Source: Aquitalea palustris
GTDB taxonomy: Bacteria > Pseudomonadota > Gammaproteobacteria > Burkholderiales > Chromobacteriaceae
Assembly: GCF_003693445.1 (NCBI RefSeq)
Contig: NZ_RFAR01000022.1
Location: forward strand, 1 to 64,000
Direction of reading: 5' to 3'
Length of the DNA: 64,000 nt
Below are positions 44,557-52,941 of the stretch, piece by piece. How positions within the stretch are numbered: position 1 is the stretch's first letter; each line of letters opens with the position of its first letter. Made by a program: the position numbers and the translations under genes. The notes beneath the pieces are model-generated. The model had not been told where the DNA came from. It ran no database searches and saw nothing but the letters and a program-made list of their open reading frames with translations.

Positions 44557-45651
44557 ATGAAACCGGCCGAAAACGGCTTGAGCGATCACCTGACCATGCG
44601 CGGGCTTTCCCGGCGCTTTGGCAGTTTTACCGCGCTGGATGCGGTATCGCTATCCATTCGCAAAGGCGAATTCGTCTGCCTGCTGGGGCCTTCCGGCTGT
44701 GGCAAGACCACCTTGTTGCGGCTGATTGCCGGGCTTGATCTGCCGGATGCCGGCAGTATCGCGCTGCAAGCGCGTGATATCACCCGTGCCGCACCGGCGC
44801 AGCGTGATTACGGCATTGTTTTCCAGAGCTATGCGCTGTTTCCCAACCTGAGCGTGGCAGACAATATCGCCTACGGGCTCAAGCCACGGCATGAGCGGCA
44901 ACGCCACCGCCTGCGGGTACGCGAGCTGCTGGACATGGTGGGCCTGCCCGGTGCCGAGGACAAATACCCGGCGCAATTATCCGGTGGCCAGCAGCAGCGC
45001 GTGGCCCTGGCGCGCGCACTGGCGACCTCGCCCGGCCTGCTGTTGCTGGATGAACCGCTGTCGGCGCTGGATGCCCGGGTGCGCGACAGGCTGCGCGAGG
45101 AGCTGAAAGGCCTGCAGCAGCGCCTGGGGGTGACCACGCTGATGGTGACGCATGATCAGGAAGAGGCGCTGGCCATTGCCGACCGGGTGGTGGTGATGAA
45201 TGCCGGCCGGATCGAGCAGATCGGCACACCGGCGGAAATCTACCGCCAGCCCTGCAGCCGCTTTGTGGCGGAATTCGTCGGTGAGGCCAACTGGCTGCCG
45301 GCCACTACCAGCGGCGTGCAAGAGGTGCGCGTGGGCAACCACCAGCTGCGCCTGGATGCAGCCTTGCCGCCAGCCCCGGCCTTGCAGCTGTTTTTGCGGC
45401 CGGAGGACGTCATCATCAAGCCGCGCTGGGAAAACGCGCCCAATACCGTGCTGGCCCGCGTCGACAATATCAGCTTTGGCGGTGCGCTGACCCGCATCCG
45501 CCTGCTGCCGGAAGGCATGCCCGGGCAGGTGCTGTATGCCGAAGTCTGTCCCGGCATGCTGGACCGCCAGCCGCTGGTGCCGGGTGAGATCGTGCCGGTG
45601 GAACTGCCGGCGGCCCGCCTGCTGGCCTTTGCCGGAGACCTGCCATGCTGA
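44557..45651 (+). CDS. phnT: 2-Aminoethylphosphonate ABC transporter ATP-binding protein, PhnT type
   Basis: The 364-residue product has Walker A GPSGCGKT at 44-51, the signature [15 protein letters not shown], Walker B LLLLDEPLSALD, and a C-terminal TOBE domain (RPEDVIIKPRW). The start follows AGGAGG by 8 bases. It overlaps the permease gene by 7 bases. The substrate follows from the neighbouring PhnS-type binding protein; the ATPase alone would be called spermidine- or iron-like. Confidence 0.86.
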   Translation: MKPAENGLSDHLTMRGLSRRFGSFTALDAVSLSIRKGEFVCLLGPSGCGKTTLLRLIAGLDLPDAGSIALQARDITRAAPAQRDYGIVFQSYALFPNLSVADNIAYGLKPRHERQRHRLRVRELLDMVGLPGAEDKYPAQLSGGQQQRVALARALATSPGLLLLDEPLSALDARVRDRLREELKGLQQRLGVTTLMVTHDQEEALAIADRVVVMNAGRIEQIGTPAEIYRQPCSRFVAEFVGEANWLPATTSGVQEVRVGNHQLRLDAALPPAPALQLFLRPEDVIIKPRWENAPNTVLARVDNISFGGALTRIRLLPEGMPGQVLYAEVCPGMLDRQPLVPGEIVPVELPAARLLAFAGDLPC

Positions 45652-47351
45652 GCGCGGTATTACGCTGGCTGCCGCGTGGCGGGCAGACCGGCATCGCAGG
45701 CGAGGCGCGCATTGCCATCCTGCTGCTGTGGGCGCTGGTGGCGGTGTTGCTGCTGGGGTTGGGGCTGCCCTTGTTGTTTATCTTTGCCAAGGCGGTACAG
45801 GATGGCGACGGCGGCTTTGTCGGCCTCGTCAATTTTGCCCAGGTGCTGCAATCACCCGGCCTGCTGCGTGCCAGCAGCAACAGCCTGCAACTGGGGCTGA
45901 CCGTCACCGCCCTGGTGTTGCCGCTGGCCTTTGCCTTTGCCTGGGCCCTGCTGCGCAGCCGGCTGTGGGGCAGGGGGCTGTGGCGGCAGATCGGCCTGTC
46001 GCCCTTGCTGGCGCCGTCGCTGATGCCGGCCATTTCGCTGGTTTACCTGTTTGGCAACCAGGGCCTGCTCAAGGACTGGCTGCATGGCGGCAATATCTAC
46101 GGTTTCTGGGGCGTGGTGCTGGGCGAGTTGTTTTACACCTTTCCGCATGCCTTGCTGATCATCATGACGGCACTGTCCGCTGCCGATGCCCGGCTGTACG
46201 AAGCTGGCCGGGTGCTGGGGGCCGGGCCCCTACGCCAGTTCCTCACCATCACCCTGCCCGGGGTACGTTACGGGCTGGTCTCGGCGGGGCTGGTGGTGTT
46301 TACCCTGGTGCTGACCGATTTTGGCGTGCCCAAGGTGGTGGGGGGCGATTTCAATGTGCTGGCGGTAGAGGCCTTCAAGCAGGTGATCGGCCAGCAGAAC
46401 TTTCCGCGTGGAGCGGTAGTGGGCTTGCTGCTGTTGCTGCCGGCCATCCTGTCCTGCCTGGTGGAGCGGCGCATGGCCAGGCGGCAGCAGGCGGCGCTGA
46501 CCGCGCGGGCGCAGCCGTTTGCCCCGGCGCCATCATGGCTGCGCGATGCTGGCGCCCTGCTGCTGTTGCTGGCCATCGGCCTGCTTTTGCTGGCACTGCT
46601 GGGGGTGGGGGTGGCGGCATCCTTCATCAAGTACTGGCCGTACAATCTGGACTTTACCCTGGCCCATTATCAGTTCGACACGGTGGATGGCGGTGGCTGG
46701 TCGGCCTATGGCAACAGCCTGCAGCTGGCCACGGCCACGGCACTGCTGGGCAGCCTGCTGGTGTTTGTCGGCGCCTATGTCTGCGAAAAACTGCCGGGCA
46801 TGGCGCTGGGGCGCAGCCTGCTGCGCTTTCTGGCCATGTTGCCGATGGCGGTGCCGGGGCTGGTGCTGGGCCTGGGCTATGTGTTCTTTTTCAATCACCC
46901 GGCCAATCCGCTGCATGGCTGGTATGGCAGCCTGGACCTGATGGTGTTGTGCTGCATTGCCCACTTCTATACCACGGCGCACCTGACCGCCGCCACGGCA
47001 CTCAAGCAGCTGGATGGCGAGTTCGAAGCGGTGGCCGCTTCGCTGAAAGTACCGTTCTGGGTGACCTGGTGGCGGGTGAGCCTGCCGGTTTGCCTGCCGG
47101 CGCTGGTGGACGTGGCGCGCTTTCTGTTTGTGTCGGCCATGACTACGTTGTCGGCGCTGATCTTCATCATGACGCCGGAACACAGCCTGGCGGCGGTGTC
47201 CATCATCACCATGGACGATGCCGGCGATACTGCTGCGGCAGCGGCCATGGCCACGCTGGTGGTCTTGAGCTCGGCCGGGTTGTCCCTGCTGCTAAGCCTG
47301 CTGGAGCGGCTGCTGGGCCGACGCAATCAGCGCTGGCGCAAGCCCGGCTGA
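45645..47351 (+). CDS. phnU: 2-Aminoethylphosphonate ABC transporter permease, fused PhnU/PhnV type
   Basis: The 568-residue product has two BPD_transp_1 units of about six membrane segments each. EAA loops are YEAGRVLGAGPLRQFLTITLPG in the first half and FEAVAASLKVPFWVTWWRVSLP in the second. In Salmonella the two halves are separate proteins, PhnU and PhnV; here, as in other proteobacteria, they are fused. It completes the phnS-phnT-phnU run and ends 30 bases from the oppositely oriented gcr-type gene. Confidence 0.86.
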   Translation: MLSAVLRWLPRGGQTGIAGEARIAILLLWALVAVLLLGLGLPLLFIFAKAVQDGDGGFVGLVNFAQVLQSPGLLRASSNSLQLGLTVTALVLPLAFAFAWALLRSRLWGRGLWRQIGLSPLLAPSLMPAISLVYLFGNQGLLKDWLHGGNIYGFWGVVLGELFYTFPHALLIIMTALSAADARLYEAGRVLGAGPLRQFLTITLPGVRYGLVSAGLVVFTLVLTDFGVPKVVGGDFNVLAVEAFKQVIGQQNFPRGAVVGLLLLLPAILSCLVERRMARRQQAALTARAQPFAPAPSWLRDAGALLLLLAIGLLLLALLGVGVAASFIKYWPYNLDFTLAHYQFDTVDGGGWSAYGNSLQLATATALLGSLLVFVGAYVCEKLPGMALGRSLLRFLAMLPMAVPGLVLGLGYVFFFNHPANPLHGWYGSLDLMVLCCIAHFYTTAHLTAATALKQLDGEFEAVAASLKVPFWVTWWRVSLPVCLPALVDVARFLFVSAMTTLSALIFIMTPEHSLAAVSIITMDDAGDTAAAAAMATLVVLSSAGLSLLLSLLERLLGRRNQRWRKPG

Positions 47352-47381
47352 AAGCGGGCCTGGCACTGGCTTGCGGGCTGC

Positions 47382-49430
47382 TCAGGAACCGGCCGGCTTG
47401 TCCCCGGCGGCCTCGTCCGTCGCCGGGCGCGGCGCAGCGGGCGGGATGAAGAACTGCAGCGGCTGGCGGATAAAGCGTTTGAGCAACAGCGGCAGCAGCG
47501 GCAGTACCTGGCGGCCGCTCAGCTTGCGCGAACGCAGCGCTACCCACAAGGCCATGCTGAAGCTGACCGCCAGATTGGTGAAGCCAATCAGCGCCACGCC
47601 GCCGCAGTATAGGGCAATCATCCCCAGGGGCAGTTGGAAGTCCAGCGCCACCAGCCCGAATGCCAGATTGGCGGCGGAGAAGGTAATGTGACGGATGTCC
47701 AGCGGCAGGCCGAGAATGATGCCGATGGTGCCGGTCAGCCCAAGAAACAGGCCGAAATAGAAGTTGCCGGCCAGTGCCCCCAGATTGTGCTCTACGTAAT
47801 GTCCCAGCTGCCAGGCGCGATGCTTGCCCAGCAGCTTGTTCAGCAGCGGGTGGGCAGCCAGCCGTTCCGGGATGCGGCGATAGATGGCCTTGTTGTCGTA
47901 ATAGCCGGCTATCAGCCCGGACAGGAAGAGATAGACCCCGGCGATGGCGGCATGCAGCAGCGCCAGGCTGCCCAGCGGGTCCAGATCATGCAGCAGGTGT
48001 TGTGCCTTGGCCGTGCCGACCACCGGCTGGCCGAACAGTGCCTGCCAGCCAAGGGCGATGATGGCGGCGGTGGGAATGGCCAGCAGTACATTGCCCAGGA
48101 TGGCGACAAACTGCGTGCGCATCACCTTGACCACCAGTTCGGCCAGCTCATCCAGTGGCACTCGCGAACCGCTTTTTTCCTGCTGGTGCAGGGCGGCGGC
48201 AATGCGCGCGGCGGTCATCGCCGGCTGTTTGGTGGCAATGGTGAAGTGCAGCAATTGCACGATGATGAAGCCGATGGCGTAGTTGAGACCATACGACAGC
48301 CCCTCCCACAGCAGTGGCAGGTGGGCCTGGGCCAGTAGCAGCTTGATCAGCGCCATCACCCCCACGATCAGCCCGGCGCCCATGGCAGCCTTGGCCATGC
48401 CCGCCCATTCCCGGCGCGATTCGGCAATATAGTGTTCGCCGTGGCGGCCGGCATGCTCGGTTACCTGCAGCGCCAGCAGTTCGGTATTGGACTTGAATAC
48501 ATCGCTGACGCTGTATTTGCGGTTTTCCGCGCGGGCGAAGTCTTGTATCAGGTGAAACAATGCCGGGTTATGTCCCGGATCGTGGCCCGGCTCCAGCAGC
48601 GCCAGCAGCGCGCGCAGGCGGTGCAGGCTTTGCAGCAGGCGCAAGGCCTGATAGGTGAGGTTGACCGAGATGCCGTTGCGCGAGGCATTCTTGCGGATTT
48701 TGCCCAGTATTTCCTCGCACTGATCCAGCAGCACCAGCACGTGCTTGTCGTCTTCTGTCTGGGGCGTGTCATCGGCCAGCGCCCGGCGATAGCTGTCGGC
48801 ATAGCTGAGCACGGCGGCGTTCAGGTGCAGGAAGGGCGATTCGAAGCGCTCGATTTCCGGATACACCCGCACCAGCTCCGGTTCCAGACCGATGGCGGTG
48901 ACCCGGGCCGACAGGATCTGTACCGCCTCCACCATTTGCAGGCGGGTTTGTACCCAGCCGGCTCGGTCGGCTTCTTCCTGCCAGGCCATGGCCTGCCATA
49001 GCTGCTGCCAGGTTTCATCCGGAATGCCGGCCAGCCATATGTGGTCCTGCTTCCAGCGGAAGAGGCGGCCGAAGCGGTCCTGCAGCGAATCTTCGCGGAT
49101 GGGCATGGGCAGCAGCCGTTCGCCCACCCGCTTGGACAGCGTGGAGAAGAAGCCGGTATTGGCCAGAATGCCCGATTCGGTATACAGCGGTATCTGCCGG
49201 GTCTGGGTCAGCAGTTCCAGCAGGGCAGTGCGCAGTGCCTGGCGATATGCCGGGTGGTGCTCCAGCAGCCAGGCCAGCGCACGCAGATTCATCACCGCCT
49301 GTTCATGATCGGTGGCACTGGACGGACGCAGGCTGCGTACCAGGTCGGCCAGTGCGGCAGCGCTGCTGCATTCGCCTGCGCTCAGGCTTTGAAAGATGGC
49401 ATCGAGAGTCGGATTGGGCAAATTGGTCAT
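47382..49430 (-). CDS. Gcr-family membrane protein (annotated as site-specific recombinase)
   Basis: The 682-residue product belongs to the SpecificRecomb family named after the gonococcal Gcr protein. The N-terminal half (to about residue 330) is soluble and helical. The C-terminal half has about six or more membrane segments, for example AAMGAGLIVGVMALIKLLLA, GLNYAIGFIIVQLLHFTIA and FYFGLFLGLTGTIGIILGLP. No serine- or tyrosine-recombinase catalytic motif is visible, and there are no repeats or mobile genes around it. The family name is therefore probably misleading; the true function is unknown. It appears to be a single gene. Confidence 0.82.
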   Translation of the reverse strand: MTNLPNPTLDAIFQSLSAGECSSAAALADLVRSLRPSSATDHEQAVMNLRALAWLLEHHPAYRQALRTALLELLTQTRQIPLYTESGILANTGFFSTLSKRVGERLLPMPIREDSLQDRFGRLFRWKQDHIWLAGIPDETWQQLWQAMAWQEEADRAGWVQTRLQMVEAVQILSARVTAIGLEPELVRVYPEIERFESPFLHLNAAVLSYADSYRRALADDTPQTEDDKHVLVLLDQCEEILGKIRKNASRNGISVNLTYQALRLLQSLHRLRALLALLEPGHDPGHNPALFHLIQDFARAENRKYSVSDVFKSNTELLALQVTEHAGRHGEHYIAESRREWAGMAKAAMGAGLIVGVMALIKLLLAQAHLPLLWEGLSYGLNYAIGFIIVQLLHFTIATKQPAMTAARIAAALHQQEKSGSRVPLDELAELVVKVMRTQFVAILGNVLLAIPTAAIIALGWQALFGQPVVGTAKAQHLLHDLDPLGSLALLHAAIAGVYLFLSGLIAGYYDNKAIYRRIPERLAAHPLLNKLLGKHRAWQLGHYVEHNLGALAGNFYFGLFLGLTGTIGIILGLPLDIRHITFSAANLAFGLVALDFQLPLGMIALYCGGVALIGFTNLAVSFSMALWVALRSRKLSGRQVLPLLPLLLKRFIRQPLQFFIPPAAPRPATDEAAGDKPAGS

Positions 49431-49458
49431 TCGGTCAGATAGTGTCAGGCCAGTGTAT

Positions 49459-49478
49459 GCCGGCTGCTGGCAGCCGGC
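49459..49478. repeat. GC-rich palindrome upstream of the Gcr-family gene
   Basis: GCCGGCTG-CTGG-CAGCCGGC is a perfect 8-bp stem with a 4-base loop (ten pairs if the loop closes). It lies 29 bases before the Gcr-family start, so it could be a leader hairpin or part of a promoter operator. Confidence 0.55.
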
Positions 49479-49559
49479 TTGTCATGCAGTATGGATAATT
49501 TGTCAGCAGAACAACAGTATAGATCAGCCGCTTTTGGCAGCAGCCAGTGTAAGTAAGTC

Positions 49560-49579
49560 AAATCAGACAATACTGATTT
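49560..49579. repeat. 20-base palindrome between the LysR and Gcr-family genes
   Basis: AAATCAGACAATACTGATTT has perfect 7-bp arms around ACAATA. Its A/T-rich dyad form fits a regulator operator. A second, longer repeat (GGAAAAA ... TTTTTCC at 49601-49632) lies next to the end of the LysR gene and may act in its termination. Confidence 0.55.
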
Positions 49580-49641
49580 ACAGCTGGTTCAGTCGTGCCG
49601 GGAAAAATCGTACCGCGGAACTGTGTTTTTCCGTGTGACGA

Positions 49642-50535
49642 TTATTCCGATTCGGCATGCTGAATGATCGCCTGTACCGCCGTATGCTGCAATTTGCGGC
49701 GGTTGGCGATGGCGTAATACTGCTCTTCCACGCCCTCCACCAGGCCGAGCAGGCAGAGCTTGCCGCTGCCAGTGATATCGCTGGCAGCAAAGGCCGGTGC
49801 CGGAAACAGGCCAGCGCCCTGTTCGCCAAAGGTATGCAGCAATGCGCCATCCTTGAACTCCCCCACGATGTCCGGGCGAATACCACGTTCGTCCAGCCAG
49901 TGTTCCAGCTGGCCGCGCAGCACATTGTCGCGGCTGGGCAGCAATAGCGGTGCCCGCTGCAGGCTGTGCGGAAATCCCGATTGGTAGCGCTCGGCCAGTG
50001 CTGGCGTGGCGAAAATCATCACCGGACAGCGGGCAAGCAAATAGGATTGCAGCGTCTGCTGCGCGGCTGCCGGTGCCGGGCGGTCGGCCAGCACCAGATC
50101 CAGGCTGTGGCTGCTCAGCTCGTGCAGCAACTGGTCAAACGCGCCCTCGGTGCAATGCAGCCTGACGCGTTGTGGCAAGGCCAGGGCGGGTTGCAGCAGG
50201 CGGTAGGCGATGCTCTTGGGCAGCACATCGCTGATGCCGCTGCTCAGCCGCAGGGTGTGGTCCAGCTGCTCGTCGGCCAGCATTTCCTGCAACTCTTCAC
50301 CCAGCTGGAAAATACGGTCGGCATAGCCCAGTGCCATGCGGCCAGCCTCGGTCAATACCAGACCACGGCCTTGCTGGGTAAACAATGCGCGGCCGATGTG
50401 TTGCTCCAGCCGCGAGATCTGGCCGCTGACGGTCTGCGCCGTCATACCCAGCTGGCGTGCCGCTGCCGTGACGCTGCCGGCACGGGCCACCGCCCAGAAA
50501 TAGTGCAGATGTTTGTAATTGAGGTCGCTGAGCAT
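49642..50535 (-). CDS. LysR-family regulator, NhaR-like
   Basis: The 297-residue product has an N-terminal LysR helix-turn-helix (LHYFWAVARAGSVTAAARQLGMTAQTVSGQISRLEQHIGRALF) and a C-terminal ligand domain. The wording LNYKHLHYFWAVA...GSVTAAA is characteristic of NhaR, the sodium-responsive activator, but no nhaA antiporter gene is near. It is divergent from htpX, and an A/T-rich inverted repeat lies between them. ATG 50535 was chosen because it starts right before the conserved domain; the frame stays open upstream but that part is low-complexity. Confidence 0.87.
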   Translation of the reverse strand: MLSDLNYKHLHYFWAVARAGSVTAAARQLGMTAQTVSGQISRLEQHIGRALFTQQGRGLVLTEAGRMALGYADRIFQLGEELQEMLADEQLDHTLRLSSGISDVLPKSIAYRLLQPALALPQRVRLHCTEGAFDQLLHELSSHSLDLVLADRPAPAAAQQTLQSYLLARCPVMIFATPALAERYQSGFPHSLQRAPLLLPSRDNVLRGQLEHWLDERGIRPDIVGEFKDGALLHTFGEQGAGLFPAPAFAASDITGSGKLCLLGLVEGVEEQYYAIANRRKLQHTAVQAIIQHAESE

Positions 50536-50542
50536 GATTATT

Positions 50543-50585
50543 CGAAAAAATCTGATAAATATTATTATTTTATTTGATTTTTTCG
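50543..50585. promoter_or_regulatory. Inverted repeat between the LysR gene and htpX
   Basis: CGAAAAAATC and GATTTTTTCG are perfect 10-bp arms around 23 A/T-only or nearly A/T-only bases. It lies 8 bases before the LysR start and about 92 bases before htpX. This is a likely binding region for the divergent LysR protein. Confidence 0.6.
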
Positions 50586-50676
50586 TGTACTGGAAACATC
50601 TATCATGCAGCATCTGCTTCATACGGGCCGGCACTCATTGCTGGTCTGTCATCAACCACTACTGAGAGGATTGATC

Positions 50677-51558
50677 ATGAAACGCGTGATCTTGCTGATC
50701 GCCACCAATATCGCGGTGATGCTGGTGCTGAGCATCGCCGCCCAGTTGCTGGGCATCAACCGTTTTATCACCGCTGGCGGCCTGAACATGGGCAGCCTGC
50801 TGGCCTTTGCCGGCCTGATGGGTTTTGGTGGTGCCTTCATTTCGCTGTGGATGTCCAAGACCATGGCCAAGTGGAGTACCGGCGCCCGCGTCATCGAGCA
50901 GCCGAGCAATGAAACCGAACGCTGGCTGCTGTTTACCGTGCGCAAGCTGGCCGACCGCGCCGGCCTGCCGATGCCGGAAGTTGCCGTATACGAAGGCGAG
51001 CCCAATGCCTTTGCCACCGGTGCCAGCAAGTCCAGTTCGCTGGTGGCGGTTTCCACCGGCCTGCTGTCCTCGATGACCGAGCAGGAAGTCGAAGCCGTGC
51101 TGGCCCATGAAATTGCCCACATCCAGAACGGCGACATGGTGACGCTGACGCTGATCCAGGGCGTGGTGAATACCTTTGTGTTTTTCCTGGCGCGCGTGGT
51201 GGGCTATCTGGTGGACAACTTCCTGCGCCGCAACGACGAGGAGTCATCCAGCGGCACCGGCATTGGCTACTTCATCACCGTGATCGTGTGTGAAATCGTG
51301 TTCGGCATCCTGGCGTCCTTCATCGTGATGTACTTCTCGCGTCAGCGTGAGTACCGCGCCGACGCCGGTGCGGCCAAGCTGCTGGGCAGCCCGCAGCCGA
51401 TGATTGCCGCACTGCACCGTCTGGGTGGCGTACATGCTGGCGAGCTGCCGCAGAACATGGCGGCCTCGGGTATCTCCGGTGGTGCCGGCCTGATGGGCCT
51501 GATGTCCAGCCACCCTTCGCTGGAATCGCGCATCGCCGCGCTGCAAGCTGTGCGCTAA
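50677..51558 (+). CDS. htpX: Membrane protease HtpX
   Basis: HtpX degrades damaged inner-membrane proteins. The 293-residue product has two N-terminal membrane segments, the zinc motif HEIAH at 144-148, a third ligand Glu in [13 protein letters not shown], and two further membrane segments between them. [14 protein letters not shown] near the end is typical. Length matches the family. A stress regulator is expected; here the divergent LysR gene and the inverted repeat suggest local control. Confidence 0.95.
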   Translation: MKRVILLIATNIAVMLVLSIAAQLLGINRFITAGGLNMGSLLAFAGLMGFGGAFISLWMSKTMAKWSTGARVIEQPSNETERWLLFTVRKLADRAGLPMPEVAVYEGEPNAFATGASKSSSLVAVSTGLLSSMTEQEVEAVLAHEIAHIQNGDMVTLTLIQGVVNTFVFFLARVVGYLVDNFLRRNDEESSSGTGIGYFITVIVCEIVFGILASFIVMYFSRQREYRADAGAAKLLGSPQPMIAALHRLGGVHAGELPQNMAASGISGGAGLMGLMSSHPSLESRIAALQAVR

Positions 51559-51584
51559 GCCGCTGTATTGTCTGAGGACATGAC

Positions 51585-51614
51585 GATGAGCAGGCTGGTC
51601 CTGCTCATCGCCGT
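51585..51614 (+). terminator. Hairpin between htpX and the TerC-family gene
   Basis: GATGAGCAGG and CCTGCTCATC form a perfect 10-bp stem around CTGGT, followed by GCCGTTTT. It lies 27 bases after htpX and is probably its terminator. Confidence 0.72.
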
Positions 51615-51668
51615 TTTACCCCGCAGCCTGCTTCGGCTCTGGCTGCGTTACCGTGAAAGAACAAGATA

Positions 51669-52664
51669 ATGGAATGGTTGAATGTGTTGTTTGCCGGCAC
51701 ACCGCTGTGGATGTGGCTGATGTTCATGGCCATCGTGGCGGCCTTGCTGCTGTTTGACCTGGGCGTGCTCAACAAGGACGACCACGAAATTGGCGTCAAG
51801 GAAAGCCTCAAGCTGTCAGCGTTTTACATCGCCATGGGCCTGGCCTTTGGTGGCTGGGTGTGGTGGTATCGCGGCGGCGATGCCGGCATGCAGTATCTCA
51901 CTGGCTATCTGGTGGAAAAATCGTTGTCGATGGACAACATCTTCGTGATGTCGCTGATCTTCAGCGGCATGGCGGTGCCACGGCTATACCAGCACCGGGT
52001 GCTGTTCTGGGGCATTCTGGGGGTGATTGTGCTGCGGGCGGTGATGATTGGTCTGGGCGCGGTGCTGGTGGCCGAGTTCAAGTGGGTGCTGGTGCTGTTC
52101 GGCCTGTTCCTGCTGCTGACCGGCATCAAGATGCTGCTGGGCAAGGATGAAGGCCATCCCTCGCTGGATGACAATAAACTGTACCAGTGGCTGCGCCGTC
52201 ATCTGCGCCTCACGCCCACCCTGCATGGCCATCATTTCCTGGTGCGTGGTGAACAGCACGGTCTGTCCCGTGGCTGGTGGGCCACGCCCTTGCTGCTGAC
52301 GCTGATCCTGGTGGAAAGCGCCGACCTGGTGTTTGCGGTGGATAGCATTCCGGCGATTTTCGCCATCACCCAGGACCCTTTCCTGGTTTACACCTCCAAC
52401 ATCTTTGCCATCCTCGGCCTGCGTGCGCTGTACTTTGCCCTGTCGGCCATGGTGCACCGCTTCGAATACCTCAAGTATTCGCTGGCCATCGTGCTGGTGT
52501 TCATCGGTGTGAAAGTGGGGCTGGTGTATCTCAACGACATCCAGCTGGTGCAGTTCCACATTCCTACTGGCGTATCGCTGGTGGTGACGCTGGGCCTGCT
52601 GATCAGCGGTGTGCTGTACTCGCTGTACAAGACCCGTGACGAGAAAGGCGACACCCTGGGCTAA
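51669..52664 (+). CDS. TerC/Alx-family membrane protein (manganese export type)
   Basis: The 331-residue product has eight or nine membrane segments and the family motifs LFDLGVLNKDDHEIGVKESL, YLVEKSLSMDNIFVMSLIF and LVESADLVFAVDSIPAIFAIT. The acidic residues in these motifs bind metal; Alx and related TerC proteins export manganese, and others export calcium or protect exported metalloproteins. Downstream is a strong terminator. Its short leader holds hairpins (see findings), but the manganese yybP-ykoY riboswitch was not recognised. Confidence 0.92.
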   Translation: MEWLNVLFAGTPLWMWLMFMAIVAALLLFDLGVLNKDDHEIGVKESLKLSAFYIAMGLAFGGWVWWYRGGDAGMQYLTGYLVEKSLSMDNIFVMSLIFSGMAVPRLYQHRVLFWGILGVIVLRAVMIGLGAVLVAEFKWVLVLFGLFLLLTGIKMLLGKDEGHPSLDDNKLYQWLRRHLRLTPTLHGHHFLVRGEQHGLSRGWWATPLLLTLILVESADLVFAVDSIPAIFAITQDPFLVYTSNIFAILGLRALYFALSAMVHRFEYLKYSLAIVLVFIGVKVGLVYLNDIQLVQFHIPTGVSLVVTLGLLISGVLYSLYKTRDEKGDTLG

Positions 52665-52692
52665 GCAGGAGCTGGCGCTGGCTTGTCGGCGG

Positions 52693-52728
52693 AAGCCGGA
52701 CTACCCCAGAGGGGCAGTCCGGCTTTTT
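52693..52728 (+). terminator. Intrinsic terminator after the TerC-family gene
   Basis: AAGCCGGACT-ACCCC and GGGGC-AGTCCGGCTT form a long GC-rich hairpin followed by TTT. It ends the TerC transcript before the fluoride riboswitch region. Confidence 0.92.
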
Positions 52729-52772
52729 GCTTGTCGTGCTCGGGCTTTGCCGCTAGCATGGCTGTTCTTTGT

Positions 52773-52862
52773 GGGAGATGGCATTCCTCCCGCTTGTCCT
52801 GCTGCGCAGCATGTCGCGGCCGTGACAGCAAACCGCCCGTCCGGGCTGATGATGCCTGCAGG
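52773..52862 (+). ncRNA. Fluoride (crcB-motif) riboswitch
   Basis: The conserved parts of the fluoride aptamer are in order. GGGAGATGGCATTCCTCCC (52773-52791) forms P1 with its GATGG loop. AACCGCC (52831-52837) and GCTGATGATGCC (52845-52856) follow. A variable insert lies between. The aptamer binds fluoride through magnesium ions. The expression platform overlaps: CCTGCAG (52855-52861) can pair with CTGCAGG (52880-52886), which competes with the aptamer end. The riboswitch lies 80-170 bases before a CLC-F gene, as known for this class. Confidence 0.9.
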
Positions 52863-52941
52863 ATTCCCCTTGCCGGGAGCTGCAGGTGCGTCTGTATTAT
52901 CCGGCCGGGGGTGATTATGTGTTGTCATTCAGAAGAACGTC

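Noticed and set aside
47382-49430. Evidence for a mobile element around the Gcr-family gene
   Set aside because: No terminal repeats, target duplications, transposase or attachment-site-like sequences were seen on either side.
51610-51668. Manganese (yybP-ykoY) riboswitch before the TerC-family gene
   Set aside because: The leader is short and the conserved bases of that class could not be found; only simple hairpins are visible.
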